In this document: one piece after another, positions 37,182 to 46,944 of the stretch
Numbering within the stretch: position 1 is the first letter of the stretch
How the letters are laid out: every line of letters begins with the position of its first letter
From: an uncultured Fodinibius sp.
GTDB lineage: Bacteria > Bacteroidota > Rhodothermia > Balneolales > Balneolaceae
Direction of reading: 5' to 3'
DNA length: 64,000 nt
Assembly (NCBI GenBank): GCA_913056455.1
Contig: CAJXMJ010000001.1
Coordinates: forward strand, 620,001-684,000
Translations under genes and position numbers: made by a program
The notes under the pieces: model-generated
Told to the model about the DNA's origin: nothing
The model's database searches: none
What the model saw: the letters and a program-made list of their open reading frames with translations, nothing else

Positions 37182-38747
37182 TTAGAGATGGAGTTGAATA
37201 CCGGCGAAGGCTCCTCCCACAAATTCCGTAGTAAAGTTGTGAGAGCGGAAAATGATTTGTGTACCTATATTAAAATCCCAATAGCGACTTTCGTAACCTG
37301 TGCCTATTCCAACATGCGCAGGTAACCCTGCTGCCAATCTCGTTCCCATTCGTATGGGGATTTTTCGAATTGGGCGGACTTCCATTCCCAGATGCATGGC
37401 CAGCTTTGTATTTGTCAGGGCTGTATTATTTAATCCGAGAGTGAGGTCCCCCGTAAGTTTAACTGTTTCAAGGTCCAGCATAATCCCACCATTTAATGAC
37501 GCCGGAGTTGGAGTCGAAAATGCTTTATCACTGGGACTTTGAGCTCGTTCAAATGGATTTTTAACTTCTGATACCTCATCAAAATATGTTAGATATTGCC
37601 CGCCGGATCCAATAAACATCGATCCCTTTGGGAATTCCCGACCGATTTGCAGAGTATCACCCGGGGTATCAAAGGAAAGAGGTTGTTCGGTATACCGGAT
37701 CATCCCAATGTCATTGAAAGAGATTGCTATGCGCAGTGATTTACCCACCACTGATTTTTGAGGATCATTCTCGATGAGATTCAGCTCATTGCCAATAGGG
37801 ATGAGGTAGGTAAGCCCAAAATCAAAAGCTGCCCCATAACCGGTAGGGTCAAAATTGAACTTTTTATTTAGATTAGTATTAATGGCAGTTTGTGGATTTC
37901 CAGACGAGAGGTAGTCTCTGGTCATTCGAGTATATTCACCGGAGGATTGATACGAGAAATCAGTCACATACTGGTTTGGGTTGCCATCATTAGTACGTTG
38001 TTTCTGTCCATAATAGGTAGCACTAAAATGGGGTCCCGCTATTATAAATTTGGGAGAAACACCTACATATAGCTTACTCAAGCGTGAAAACAACCCCTTA
38101 ATAAAGGTGAACTCTCTACCGTATCCCAGGGCAATTTCAATATTTTTGGTAATATGCTGGTCCAGAGTAAAGTCCCGTAGTTGTTGGTCATTTTTTTGAA
38201 TATAGTCATCTGAATACCAACCTCTTCCAACTTCAATGCGAGAAGAATAGCGCGCACGGGCTCCAATAGAAAATGTTTCTTCTCCTCGATACCATGAAAT
38301 ACCCCCCAGCATAACATCTGCTCTTGTTTGATGCTGCGAAACTAACCTGCTTCGGGGATAATTTTCATCAATAATTGTTTGACGTTGCGTCGGAGCAATA
38401 TCCACAGCTCCTGACTCATAGGGAAAGTAGCTGTCAGTAAAATTAAAAAACTGGTCATTGGCTACATCAGAGGAAAGAACGGGTTCATATAAAATACCTG
38501 TCTCCCCCAGATTTATATGAATAGTTCCCTGCCGATCGTTGATCGCTAAATTTGCCGGATTCCAGAATAACGCTCCGTTACCGGTCAGGTATGCAGTACC
38601 TCCACTACCCAGAGCAGTATTTTGGGCATTAAGTACAGGCTGTGCCTGTAGGGAAGTAGTAATACTACCAAGCAGAAATAGCAGTATAGTTATAGCTATC
38701 TGGGCAGTATTTCTAAAATTTAAACCGTTAAAAACTAAGTTTTTCAT
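37182..38747 (-). CDS. DUF5723-like outer-membrane beta-barrel protein
   Basis: 521 residues. A signal peptide (about 16-34, cleavage near LQAQ) leads into NAQNTALGSGGTAYLTGNGALFWNPANLA, of which LTGNGALFWNPANLA is the NPA-type start of DUF5723 and PorV/FadL-like barrels. The body has many alternating strands, aromatic and Gly-rich, and ends in FAGIQLHL with an aromatic/hydrophobic C terminus suited to barrel assembly. Function unknown. It begins 31 bases after the uvrD stop, so it is probably the last gene of a uvrD-led transcript, without any obvious functional tie. Confidence 0.78.
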   Translation of the reverse strand: MKNLVFNGLNFRNTAQIAITILLFLLGSITTSLQAQPVLNAQNTALGSGGTAYLTGNGALFWNPANLAINDRQGTIHINLGETGILYEPVLSSDVANDQFFNFTDSYFPYESGAVDIAPTQRQTIIDENYPRSRLVSQHQTRADVMLGGISWYRGEETFSIGARARYSSRIEVGRGWYSDDYIQKNDQQLRDFTLDQHITKNIEIALGYGREFTFIKGLFSRLSKLYVGVSPKFIIAGPHFSATYYGQKQRTNDGNPNQYVTDFSYQSSGEYTRMTRDYLSSGNPQTAINTNLNKKFNFDPTGYGAAFDFGLTYLIPIGNELNLIENDPQKSVVGKSLRIAISFNDIGMIRYTEQPLSFDTPGDTLQIGREFPKGSMFIGSGGQYLTYFDEVSEVKNPFERAQSPSDKAFSTPTPASLNGGIMLDLETVKLTGDLTLGLNNTALTNTKLAMHLGMEVRPIRKIPIRMGTRLAAGLPAHVGIGTGYESRYWDFNIGTQIIFRSHNFTTEFVGGAFAGIQLHL

Positions 38748-38778
38748 CTGCTGAACCTATGGGTCGGTACTAAGCCTG

Positions 38779-41043
38779 TTATCCGACAACCTGCATTTTT
38801 GCTGCACGCAACATCAATGTTTTACGTCCTCGTTCTTTAAAAAATACAACAACTTTGGTTCTTTCACCTTTTCCACTCCGACTTATAATTTTACCCGGTC
38901 CAAAAACATTGTGGACAACCTTGGCACCAACCTGAAAAGGATCCTCATCGGGGTTGTCATAATGGATCTGTGTATGTGTTGAGCGGTTGTTTTTATCATA
39001 GAGTGGTTTTTTCCAATCGTACTCTACTGTTGTGTCGCCGTTATTAGAACTGTTGCCATTTTTGTTTTTAGAAAACCTGTTCTTATCCTGGTCGATAGAC
39101 GATCCCGTTTCCGTTCGTACAATATCGGAACTTACTTCATCAAGAAAGCGCGACCTTGTTTTGCGCTGTTCTTCTCCATATTTATAGCGACTCCGACAGT
39201 GACTAAAATACAGCTCCCTTTCGGCACGGGTAATAGCGACATAAAATAAGCGACGCTCTTCCTCAATATTGACATCCTCGTTATTTCGACTGCCCACGGG
39301 GAAAAGCTCTTCTTCAAGCCCTACAATAAATACTACGGGAAATTCAAGACCCTTGGCTGCGTGTACCGTCATCATAGTAACGGCCGGTTTGTCCTCATCG
39401 TACTTATCGGTGTCCGTAATTAAACTTATCTCTTGGAGAAAAGAGCTGAGTGTGGCGTTTTTGTTATTTTTCTCAAAGTAGGAGATTGCGTTCTGAAGCT
39501 CGAGGATATTTTCTCGCCGTGTCATAGACTTCGGTGAATTTTCCTCTACCAGCGACTTCATGTAGCCGGACTCATCCAGCAGCTGTTTGGTTACCTCAAT
39601 CAAGCTTGTCCCGCTTGCAAGCTCTTGTTTTAAACTGTTGATCATGCGTACAAAATCCTTAACACTGTTTTCGGCCGGTTTATATACATCGGCTTCCTCC
39701 ACATTTTCAAGGATACGCCAGAGTGATTGTCCAGTCTGTCGGGCGCGATTCATCAAATCAGATAGCGATTTTTGTCCGATACCACGTGATGGTTCATTGA
39801 TGATGCGCATCAAGTTCGTGTCGTCATCGGGATTGATGAGCAACGTTAAATAGGCCAGAACGTCCTTAATTTCCTTGCGCTGATAGAACGAGAGCCCACC
39901 CACCAGCTGATACGTAATTCCTTTTCTCCGGAAAGTTTCTTCAAAAACACGACTTTGATAATTCGTTCTATATAGTATGGCAAAGTCGTTGTAGTCATAT
40001 CCCTTGCGCATCTTTAAATCCTGAATGTAGTTCGCCACCCGATTGGCCTCATCCCGCTCGTCATAATTATCGAGCACGGTGATGGTATCTCCCATATCAT
40101 TATCTGTCCACAGCGTTTTCTCGAGCTGCTTACTGTTGTTTTTGATGATAGAATCGGCGGCTTTCAAGATAGCTTTGGTCGATCGATAGTTCTGCTCAAG
40201 CGGAATTTCTACCGCATCTTCGTAATCACTTTTGAAATCCAGGATATTGCTGATATCGGCTCCACGGAACGAGTAAATACTTTGGGCATCATCACCGACC
40301 ACACACAAATTTTCGTATTTGCTGGCCAACATATTCGTAACCTTGTACTGGGCGTGATTGGTATCCTGATACTCATCAATCATGATATATTTGAACCGAT
40401 CCTGGTACTTCTCGAGGACCTCAGGATGCTCATTAAAGAGTTCAATCGGTTTGATGAGCAGGTCGTCAAAATCCATGGCGTTGTTGTGCTTAAGCCGCTC
40501 AACGTAAATCTTATAGATGCGAGCCGTAATATCATCAAGCGTACTGTGGACAAATTTTTCGTTATAGTGGTCCGGATTGATGAGCTCGTTTTTGGCATCA
40601 CTGATACGCCGCTGCAGAATGCGTGGTTTTATCTCTTTGGGGTCGTAGTTATTTTCCCGCAAGATTTGCTTGATGGCATTCTTGGAATCCTCTGTATCAT
40701 AGATAGAATAGTCTGAATTGAATCCTATCTTTTCTGCTTCGTAGCGCAGGATTTTGGAAAAGACAGAGTGAAAAGTTCCCATCCAAAGTCGGCTTGCCTC
40801 ATCACCAATAAGTTGCCCAATCCGTTCCTGCATCTCCTTGGCGGCCTTATTGGTAAAGGTGAGTGCCAGAATCTCGTTGGGTGCAGCCATGTTTTGGTGG
40901 ATCAAATAAGCAATGCGGTAAGTAAGTACACGTGTTTTTCCACTACCGGCCCCGGCTACAATCAATAGGGGACCCTTGCCGTGTCGTACAGCACGTTTTT
41001 GTTGTTCATTTAAGTCGTGTATAAAATCCGGTTCTTTCGGCAT
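38779..41043 (-). CDS. pcrA: UvrD/PcrA-type superfamily 1 DNA helicase
   Basis: 754 residues, normal for this group. Motifs in order: AGAGSGKTRVLTYRIAYLI (Walker A), MIDEYQDTNHAQY (Walker B), VVGDDAQSIYSFRGAD, QNYRST, VHAAKGLEFPVVFIVGLEEELFP (key HAAKGLEFPVVF) and RRLFYVAITRAERELYF. The end is a Tudor-like domain (GAKVVHNVFGPGKIISR), which contacts RNA polymerase in PcrA/UvrD. It unwinds 3'-5' in nucleotide-excision and mismatch repair and backs up RNA polymerase. pcrA and uvrD cannot be told apart here, so the symbol is a choice. It follows valS by 90 bases. Confidence 0.92.
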   Translation of the reverse strand: MPKEPDFIHDLNEQQKRAVRHGKGPLLIVAGAGSGKTRVLTYRIAYLIHQNMAAPNEILALTFTNKAAKEMQERIGQLIGDEASRLWMGTFHSVFSKILRYEAEKIGFNSDYSIYDTEDSKNAIKQILRENNYDPKEIKPRILQRRISDAKNELINPDHYNEKFVHSTLDDITARIYKIYVERLKHNNAMDFDDLLIKPIELFNEHPEVLEKYQDRFKYIMIDEYQDTNHAQYKVTNMLASKYENLCVVGDDAQSIYSFRGADISNILDFKSDYEDAVEIPLEQNYRSTKAILKAADSIIKNNSKQLEKTLWTDNDMGDTITVLDNYDERDEANRVANYIQDLKMRKGYDYNDFAILYRTNYQSRVFEETFRRKGITYQLVGGLSFYQRKEIKDVLAYLTLLINPDDDTNLMRIINEPSRGIGQKSLSDLMNRARQTGQSLWRILENVEEADVYKPAENSVKDFVRMINSLKQELASGTSLIEVTKQLLDESGYMKSLVEENSPKSMTRRENILELQNAISYFEKNNKNATLSSFLQEISLITDTDKYDEDKPAVTMMTVHAAKGLEFPVVFIVGLEEELFPVGSRNNEDVNIEEERRLFYVAITRAERELYFSHCRSRYKYGEEQRKTRSRFLDEVSSDIVRTETGSSIDQDKNRFSKNKNGNSSNNGDTTVEYDWKKPLYDKNNRSTHTQIHYDNPDEDPFQVGAKVVHNVFGPGKIISRSGKGERTKVVVFFKERGRKTLMLRAAKMQVVG

Positions 41044-41133
41044 AAATAGTTTTAAACTTTATAGAATACTGATAAAACAGATAAGGCTCATAATCTAACG
41101 GTGGCTATCAGTAAAAACAGTGTAGTCAGTGTT

Positions 41134-43836
41134 CTATTGATCCAACTCTTCTAAAATTTCGCGCAGTTTTTCGAGATTCGTTTCGGTGTCTTCTTTTTTA
41201 TCTCGCTCTTTCTGAACCACATTTTCGGGAGCATTATTAACGAATCCGTCATTATTTAGCTTTCCTTTGATTGATTTTAAAAATCCCTCCAGGCGATCAA
41301 TTTCTTTTTTGATTCGTTTACGTTCTTTATCCAGATCGATGAGCCCCTCAAGCGGTACAAACAGCTCAGTACCTTCAATAACAGCAGAAGCTGATGTTTC
41401 GGGCTTTTTTAAATCAGCTGATACCTCAAACGTATCAATAGACTGAAGCTTTCGGAAGATCCACTCATTATTGTTCAGTGCACTGGCCATTTCATCATTC
41501 TTAGCCTTAATAAGTAGGTCAATTTCATCATTTGGATTCAGGTTAAATTCGGCCCGTATATTCCGGATGGCAGAAATCATTTTCTGAATGGACTTAAAAA
41601 GATCTCTATCTGATTGGGAAACCAAGCTTTCATCAAACTCTGGCCAAGAGGCAACAATCATAGCTTCATCGGTATCGCGATCGCGGATAAGCTGCCAGAT
41701 TTCTTCCGTGATAAACGGCATAAAGGGGTGCAGAAGCTTCATTAGCTGTTCAAAGAAATTGAATCCGCGCGACAGACGATCTTCAGGAATACTTGTACCC
41801 GGTTCATCAGCTTTAATCAGCTCGATATACCAGTCGCAGAAATCATCCCAAATAAGGGAGTAAATTTTGTGTAACGCCTCATTGATACGGAAATTCTCCA
41901 TATCTTTATTGATGGCTTCGATAGTTTCATGCAAACGGGAGAGCATCCAGCAGTCGATAAGATTATTTTCATCTATTTCGAGTGAATCTGTAAGCTGGGT
42001 TTCCTCGGTACGATTCATTGAGAGGAAGCGGAACGCATTCCAGATCTTATTGGCAAAATTACGTCCCTGCTCGCAAAGTTGTTCTTCAAAAAGAAGGTCG
42101 TTGCCGGCAGGTGATGAGAATAGCATTCCAACGCGCACGCCGTCGGTTCCGTATTCTTCCATAAGCCTGATAGGATCAGGTGAATTACCCAGCGATTTGG
42201 ACATCTTACGACGCTGACTGTCGCGGACGATGCCGGTGTAATAGACATTACTGAATGGCTTTTCGTCCATAAATTCATAACCGGACATAATCATGCGTGC
42301 GACCCAGAAAAACATGATCTCCGGAGCGGTAACTAAGTCCTGTGTGGGATAGTAATACTCTAAATCTTCATTTGGTTCGCCGGTTCGGATAAATTCCGGA
42401 TCGAAGACGGTAATCGGCCATAGCCATGACGAAAACCATGTATCAAGCACGTCTTCATCTTGGCGAATATCATCGGATGTTAATTCGCTATTACCGGATT
42501 TTTGTCGTGCTTTTTTAATAGCTTCTTCTTCTGTTTTAGCAACAACGTAATCGTCTTTGCTGTCACCGTAGTACCAGGCAGGAATGCGCTGTCCCCACCA
42601 AAGCTGACGCGAAATACACCAATCGCGAATATTCTCCATCCAGTGGTTGTATGAATTCTTAAACTTAGACGGATGGAACTCAATATCGTCGTTCATCACG
42701 TTTTCATGGGCCGGTTTGGCCAGTTCATCCATCCTGCAAAACCACTGCAGCGACAAGCGTGGTTCAATGATGGCATCCGTCCGCTCAGAATAACCAATCT
42801 TATTCTGCATTTCCTCGATCTTAACCAGCTGGTCACGTTTTTTTAGATCTTTGATGATCAGGTCCCGGGCATCAAAACGATCTTCACCGATGTAGTGCTC
42901 TGCAGCTTCGCTTAGTGTACCATCAGGATTAAGCATATCGATAGTTTCCAGGTCGTGCTTTTGTCCGATCTCATAGTCATTTTCATCGTGCGCCGGCGTA
43001 ATTTTAAGGCATCCGGTTCCGTATTCCATATCCACGTATTCATCTGCAATAATGGGGACTTCGCGTTCCACGACAGGAATAATTGTTGTTTTACCAATCA
43101 GATCTTGATATCGATCGTCATCGGGATGCACGCAAACGGCTGTATCTGCTAAAATAGTCTCGGGTCGTGTTGTAGCAATCGTAACCCACTCGTCGCTGTC
43201 CTTAATTTCATAGCGAACGTGATAAAGTTTTGAGGTTTCCTCCCGGTGAATAACTTCTTCATCAGAAAGGGCCGTTTGGGCTTCCGGGTCCCAGTTAATC
43301 ATCCGCTTTCCGCGGTAGATATAGCCACGTTCGTAGAGTTCGATGAAACAATCAACGACGGCTTCATACAAATCATCTTCTAGGGTAAATCGCGTGCGCT
43401 CCCAGTCGCAAGAGGCTCCGAGCTTTCGCAGCTGCTGCAGAATGATACCGCCGTGCTCGTCAGTCCAGTCCCAGGCGTGTTCTAAAAATTCATCTCGCGT
43501 GAGGTCCGCCTTGGTGATACCTTCTTTGCGAAGCTTTTGTACGACCTTGGCTTCAGTTGCAATGGAGGCGTGATCCGTCCCCGGAACCCAGCAGGCGTTT
43601 TTGCCCTGCATGCGGGCACGGCGCACCAGCACATCCTGAATGGTATTGTTGAGCATGTGTCCCATATGCAGAACACCCGTGACGTTGGGGGGAGGGATGA
43701 CGACGGTATATGATTCGCGCTCGTCAGGTTCAGAGTGAAAGAAACCGTTATCCTCCCAGAAGCTGTACCATTTGTCTTCAATACTGCCGGGATCAAAATG
43801 TTTTGGGATGTCTTGAGAAGCCGTGGGTTTATCCAA
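41134..43836 (-). CDS. valS: Valyl-tRNA synthetase
   Basis: 900 residues. Class I signatures: PPPNVTGVLHMGHML (the HIGH box read as HMGH) near 48-62 and RRKMSKSLGN (KMSKS) near 543. The editing domain (about 200-400) contains TTRPETILADTAV and GTGCLKITPAHDENDY, which clear mischarged threonine. Residues 625-780 form the anticodon-binding helices, and the last seventy residues are a Lys/Glu-rich coiled coil (LDKERKRIKKEIDRLE), the tRNA-arm typical of ValRS. It charges tRNA-Val. A candidate -7 box lies just upstream, and uvrD follows. Confidence 0.96.
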   Translation of the reverse strand: MDKPTASQDIPKHFDPGSIEDKWYSFWEDNGFFHSEPDERESYTVVIPPPNVTGVLHMGHMLNNTIQDVLVRRARMQGKNACWVPGTDHASIATEAKVVQKLRKEGITKADLTRDEFLEHAWDWTDEHGGIILQQLRKLGASCDWERTRFTLEDDLYEAVVDCFIELYERGYIYRGKRMINWDPEAQTALSDEEVIHREETSKLYHVRYEIKDSDEWVTIATTRPETILADTAVCVHPDDDRYQDLIGKTTIIPVVEREVPIIADEYVDMEYGTGCLKITPAHDENDYEIGQKHDLETIDMLNPDGTLSEAAEHYIGEDRFDARDLIIKDLKKRDQLVKIEEMQNKIGYSERTDAIIEPRLSLQWFCRMDELAKPAHENVMNDDIEFHPSKFKNSYNHWMENIRDWCISRQLWWGQRIPAWYYGDSKDDYVVAKTEEEAIKKARQKSGNSELTSDDIRQDEDVLDTWFSSWLWPITVFDPEFIRTGEPNEDLEYYYPTQDLVTAPEIMFFWVARMIMSGYEFMDEKPFSNVYYTGIVRDSQRRKMSKSLGNSPDPIRLMEEYGTDGVRVGMLFSSPAGNDLLFEEQLCEQGRNFANKIWNAFRFLSMNRTEETQLTDSLEIDENNLIDCWMLSRLHETIEAINKDMENFRINEALHKIYSLIWDDFCDWYIELIKADEPGTSIPEDRLSRGFNFFEQLMKLLHPFMPFITEEIWQLIRDRDTDEAMIVASWPEFDESLVSQSDRDLFKSIQKMISAIRNIRAEFNLNPNDEIDLLIKAKNDEMASALNNNEWIFRKLQSIDTFEVSADLKKPETSASAVIEGTELFVPLEGLIDLDKERKRIKKEIDRLEGFLKSIKGKLNNDGFVNNAPENVVQKERDKKEDTETNLEKLREILEELDQ

Positions 43837-43884
43837 AATTGTGAAAGCTCGTTTTACAGGTTCCGGTTATCGCTAATTTAGTCG

Positions 43885-43892
43885 CAAAGATA
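43885..43892 (-). promoter_or_regulatory. Bacteroidetes-type -7 box before valS
   Basis: Read leftward TATCTTTG, an exact TAnnTTTG, 49 bases before the valS start. No TTG at ideal spacing is seen upstream. Confidence 0.42.
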
Positions 43893-43970
43893 CGAAAAAG
43901 GATAGAAGATGTAGAGTAGGAATTGAGGTTCGGTTTTACCAAAGAAACTAAAGTAGAATAGGAATAAAAA

Positions 43971-43999
43971 AAGCTTCCGCAGCAGAACTACGGAAGCAG
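43971..43999 (-). terminator. Terminator after rsmB
   Basis: Read leftward, GCTTCCG and CGGAAGC pair over seven bases around an eleven-base loop, followed by seven T. Confidence 0.75.
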
Positions 44000-44013
44000 A
44001 GATCAAACTAAAA

Positions 44014-44041
44014 TGTCATCCTGAACTTGTTCAGGATCTTG
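44014..44041. repeat. REP-like palindrome (TCATCCTGAACTTGTTCAGGATCT type)
   Basis: ATCCTGAAC and GTTCAGGAT (44018-44037) pair perfectly over nine bases around TT, inside the rsmB-valS gap and directly after the rsmB stop region. As I recall it, near-identical palindromes of the form TCATCCTGAACTTGTTTCAGGATC occur in many copies between genes in Bacteroidetes genomes. Only this copy is seen in the window. Confidence 0.6.
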
Positions 44042-44050
44042 ATACTTTTC

Positions 44051-45370
44051 TTAACTGGTTCGCTTTAACAATACTCCAAAGTGTCCGTCACAGCCGTGCT
44101 TGTGTGGGAAAGTCTGGTAAGCGAGTCCTCCGTGGACTATAACTTCGTCAGGGACATATCCTTCAACGGATTGCATCTCGAAGTTATCATGTCGATCAAG
44201 GAAGTTCATAACTTGTTCCATGTTTTCTTCCTCTTCGAGGGAGCAGGTACTGTAGACCAGGCGCCCGCCTTTTTTGACCATTTTAGCAGCAGAGTCGAGC
44301 AACTCAGCCTGCAATTGAACAGCATTATCAAGAGAGTCTTGATCGCGACGCCAGCGCAAGTCGGCTCGCTTACTAAGTACTCCTGTTCCGGTACAGGGTG
44401 CATCCAGCAAAACGGCATCTGTTTCGTCAAGTTCTACTTCGGTTGCGTCAGCACGGCGCACACGAATATTTTCGGCGTGATAGGAGAGGGCGCTTTCGGC
44501 CAGCTTATCAAGTCGCTCCGAAGAGATATCAACGGCAAGTATATCGCCTTCGCCATTCATTAAGTCAGACATTAAAATACTTTTAGTGCCGGGCGCTGCA
44601 CAGAGATCATAAACGGATTCTTCTGATTGGGGATCCAAAAGATAGGGAGCAAAACCAGCAGCGATATCCTGTACCTGGCAAAATCCTTTATCCAGCCATC
44701 CCTTTGAAATGAAAGGGGCAACACTATCTACTTTGAAATAGCCCGGCAGCCAATCACTTTCTTCAAATTCGATGCCGTGCTTGGTCATGCGTAATTTAAA
44801 ATTCTCTGTTTTTGTACGCAGATTGTTGGCACGGATATAATAGCTGGGCCGTTTGTTGTTGGCCTGCATCAGTTTAAAGGCTTCGCGTTCGCCAAAACGA
44901 TCAGTCCATCGTTTCACCAGCCATTCGGGATGTGAAAAGGTGGTTGCCACTAATTTTGTACGATCTTCAAAATTGGGCTTGGGAAGATCATCAATATCCC
45001 GCTGCAGATTGCGCAATATTGCATTGGTAAGGTCACCGGTGCGTGAGCCAAGGCTGTACTTTGCTATCTCAACAGACTCGTTGATAGCTGCATAATCGGG
45101 CGTACTGTCCATAAATACCATGTCGTAGACGCCGAGACGCAGAATATTTTTTAAGCTCGACTTCATCTCATCAATTTTTACGTTTGAAAACTGGTCGATA
45201 AGGAAATCGAGGTAGGAGCGACGTCTTAAGATATTTTGCACATACTCGCGTACTTCAGCACGGTCGCGGCTCTCAAGTTTGTTGGCACGGGAATAATCAA
45301 GAACTCCGTTATCTTCAAAATCTATTAGTATTTCTACGCTGATAGAACGAGCTGTTGCTTCGGTATCCAA
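44051..45370 (-). CDS. rsmB: 16S rRNA (cytosine-967 C5)-methyltransferase RsmB
   Basis: 439 residues. A NusB-like RNA-binding domain (about 1-130: DRAEVREYVQNILRRRSYLD) precedes a linker and the SAM-methyltransferase domain. The SAM site is DLCAAPGTKSILM, then VLLDAPCTGTGVLSKRADLRWRRD, of which DAPCTGTGVL holds the first Cys, and YSTCSLEEEEN the catalytic Cys of m5C enzymes. It modifies C967 of 16S rRNA in E. coli numbering. Followed by a terminator and a REP-like palindrome; a strong hairpin and -7 box lie in its leader. Confidence 0.93.
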   Translation of the reverse strand: MDTEATARSISVEILIDFEDNGVLDYSRANKLESRDRAEVREYVQNILRRRSYLDFLIDQFSNVKIDEMKSSLKNILRLGVYDMVFMDSTPDYAAINESVEIAKYSLGSRTGDLTNAILRNLQRDIDDLPKPNFEDRTKLVATTFSHPEWLVKRWTDRFGEREAFKLMQANNKRPSYYIRANNLRTKTENFKLRMTKHGIEFEESDWLPGYFKVDSVAPFISKGWLDKGFCQVQDIAAGFAPYLLDPQSEESVYDLCAAPGTKSILMSDLMNGEGDILAVDISSERLDKLAESALSYHAENIRVRRADATEVELDETDAVLLDAPCTGTGVLSKRADLRWRRDQDSLDNAVQLQAELLDSAAKMVKKGGRLVYSTCSLEEEENMEQVMNFLDRHDNFEMQSVEGYVPDEVIVHGGLAYQTFPHKHGCDGHFGVLLKRTS

Positions 45371-45453
45371 TGCAATATCTGTTTAGAAGTTAAACTTTCC
45401 GGTGATAATCAATCCTAAAATCCAGCAAACCACATCCATCAAGTGTAACAATC

Positions 45454-45490
45454 ATTTTGTTCGCTTTTTATTGTGCAAAGCGAATAAAAT
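45454..45490. repeat. Long near-perfect hairpin upstream of rsmB
   Basis: ATTTTGTTCGCTTT (45454-45467) pairs with AAAGCGAATAAAAT (45477-45490) over fourteen bases with a single G-T wobble, around a nine-base loop. No T-run follows in either direction. It sits about 84 bases before the rsmB start, inside the leader if the -7 box at 45510 is used. Confidence 0.65.
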
Positions 45491-45509
45491 ACGTGGTTTC
45501 GCAGGTTGC

Positions 45510-45517
45510 CAAAAATA
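45510..45517 (-). promoter_or_regulatory. Bacteroidetes-type -7 box before rsmB
   Basis: Read leftward TATTTTTG, an exact TAnnTTTG, 140 bases before the rsmB start, leaving a long leader that contains the 45454-45490 hairpin. No TTG at ideal spacing. Confidence 0.33.
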
Positions 45518-45579
45518 CGATTTTAGCATGGGAGTTGCTAATAGAGAATTGATTATATTGGTCTGATTTTTGGGAGCTC

Positions 45580-46896
45580 CTATTTGGGTTTATTCTGAGC
45601 CCAATAGTAAACCGGAAGGCCAACTGCTAAGATGCCTATGCCCACCATTGCGCCCCATCCGGTAAACATTATGCTTGAGTACAAAAGATATGAGCAACAC
45701 AAAATAAAGAGGATTGGGGTAAGTGGATAAAGCGGCACTTTGAATGTATTATCTGCTGTTTCTTCTTTTTTTCTAAAAAGAAAGAGCGTAATAGTTGTGA
45801 GGAGAATGAATAACCAAAAAACCGGGGCTGTGTAATCGACCATTGTTGATACAGCCTCCTTGGTGAATGCTCCTAAAAAAACGAGTCCAAGACTTATACC
45901 TCCTTGTACCAGTAAGGCGTTTATAGGCGAATTGTAATCGGCGTCCCATCTTCCGATCCATCCCAAAGCACTAAAGTCGCGCCCCAAGGCATAGTTGGTT
46001 CGGGCGCCGGTAATAATCGTTGCATTTGCAGTTGAAAGTGCAGAAATAATAACAATGGTAGCCATGATAAAAGCTCCCTCAGACCCAAAAATGCTGTTAG
46101 TAAGATCTACACCTATTGTTTCTGATGTGCGAAGTTGTTCGAGTCCCAGTACTTGAAGGTACGCACTATTGATGAGTACGTATAGGACGGTAATTACAGC
46201 TAATCCAATGAGCAATACCTTGGACATGTTCCGACGGACATCCTTCAGTTCGGCTGAAAGGTAAACACCTTCGTTCCAACCGCCATAGGTGAGCAGTACA
46301 AAAATCATTGCTGCACCAGCCGAGCTGCTGACTGAGGAGCCGGTTTGAGGCGTGACTTCGCCGCCGGTCATCACTCCAGCAAGTCCGCAGAGCAGTAAAA
46401 TACCGACAATAAGTGCGGTCATTCCATTTTGGGCATTTTTGGCGGGAAGGGTTCCCCAGATATTTAATCCGGTTAACCCGAAAACCGTAATTCCTGCATA
46501 TATTGATGAACTGTATATACCTAAATCATAAATGGTGGATGCATAGTCACCCAGGATAAAAGCGGCTAAGGCAATAGATCCTGTTTGAATAACCGTCATG
46601 CGTCCCCACGAAAACAAAAAGCCTATGGTTGATCCATAGGCTTCGGTAAGAAAGTAGTATTCTCCGCCGGCGTCCGGTTTCTTTGATGCAATTTCAGCAT
46701 AGCAAAGTGCGCCAATGATGGATATGAAACCGCCGGCCACCCAAAAAGCGATATAATGAAGTTCCGATGAGGCGTTTTGGGCAACAATGGAAGGCAGGCG
46801 AAATATGCCGATACCGACCACAATTCCAACAATGACGGCGATTGCACTCAGATTTGAAAAGACTTTAAGCGGTGAACCCGAATCAGATGTGTTCAT
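45580..46896 (-). CDS. APC family amino acid permease
   Basis: 438 residues with about twelve membrane helices. The first helix shows VIVGIVVGIGIFRLPSIVA, where the broken GIGIF is the substrate-binding turn of APC transporters. Other family marks are GALCYAEIASKKPDAGGEYYFLTEAYG and the later FVLLTYGGWNEGVYLSAELKDVRRN, of which GGWNEGVYLSAELKDVRR resembles the LAT/PotE-type branch. It probably carries amino acids with protons or by exchange; the substrate is not predictable. It starts 48 bases after the stop of the exported methyltransferase-like gene, so the two probably share a transcript. Confidence 0.9.
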   Translation of the reverse strand: MNTSDSGSPLKVFSNLSAIAVIVGIVVGIGIFRLPSIVAQNASSELHYIAFWVAGGFISIIGALCYAEIASKKPDAGGEYYFLTEAYGSTIGFLFSWGRMTVIQTGSIALAAFILGDYASTIYDLGIYSSSIYAGITVFGLTGLNIWGTLPAKNAQNGMTALIVGILLLCGLAGVMTGGEVTPQTGSSVSSSAGAAMIFVLLTYGGWNEGVYLSAELKDVRRNMSKVLLIGLAVITVLYVLINSAYLQVLGLEQLRTSETIGVDLTNSIFGSEGAFIMATIVIISALSTANATIITGARTNYALGRDFSALGWIGRWDADYNSPINALLVQGGISLGLVFLGAFTKEAVSTMVDYTAPVFWLFILLTTITLFLFRKKEETADNTFKVPLYPLTPILFILCCSYLLYSSIMFTGWGAMVGIGILAVGLPVYYWAQNKPK

Positions 46897-46944
46897 GCAA
46901 GGAAGCCAAAAACTTTTAATTAGAATACGGAGGAATAAATGAAT

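Noticed and set aside
37141-37183. Direct repeat CTTGACAG twice and an AATTGAGA/TCTCAATT inverted pair between lon and the DUF5723 gene
   Set aside because: The pairs are short and 27 bases apart with no T-tail; probably coincidence, though it may mark the end of the DUF5723 transcript.
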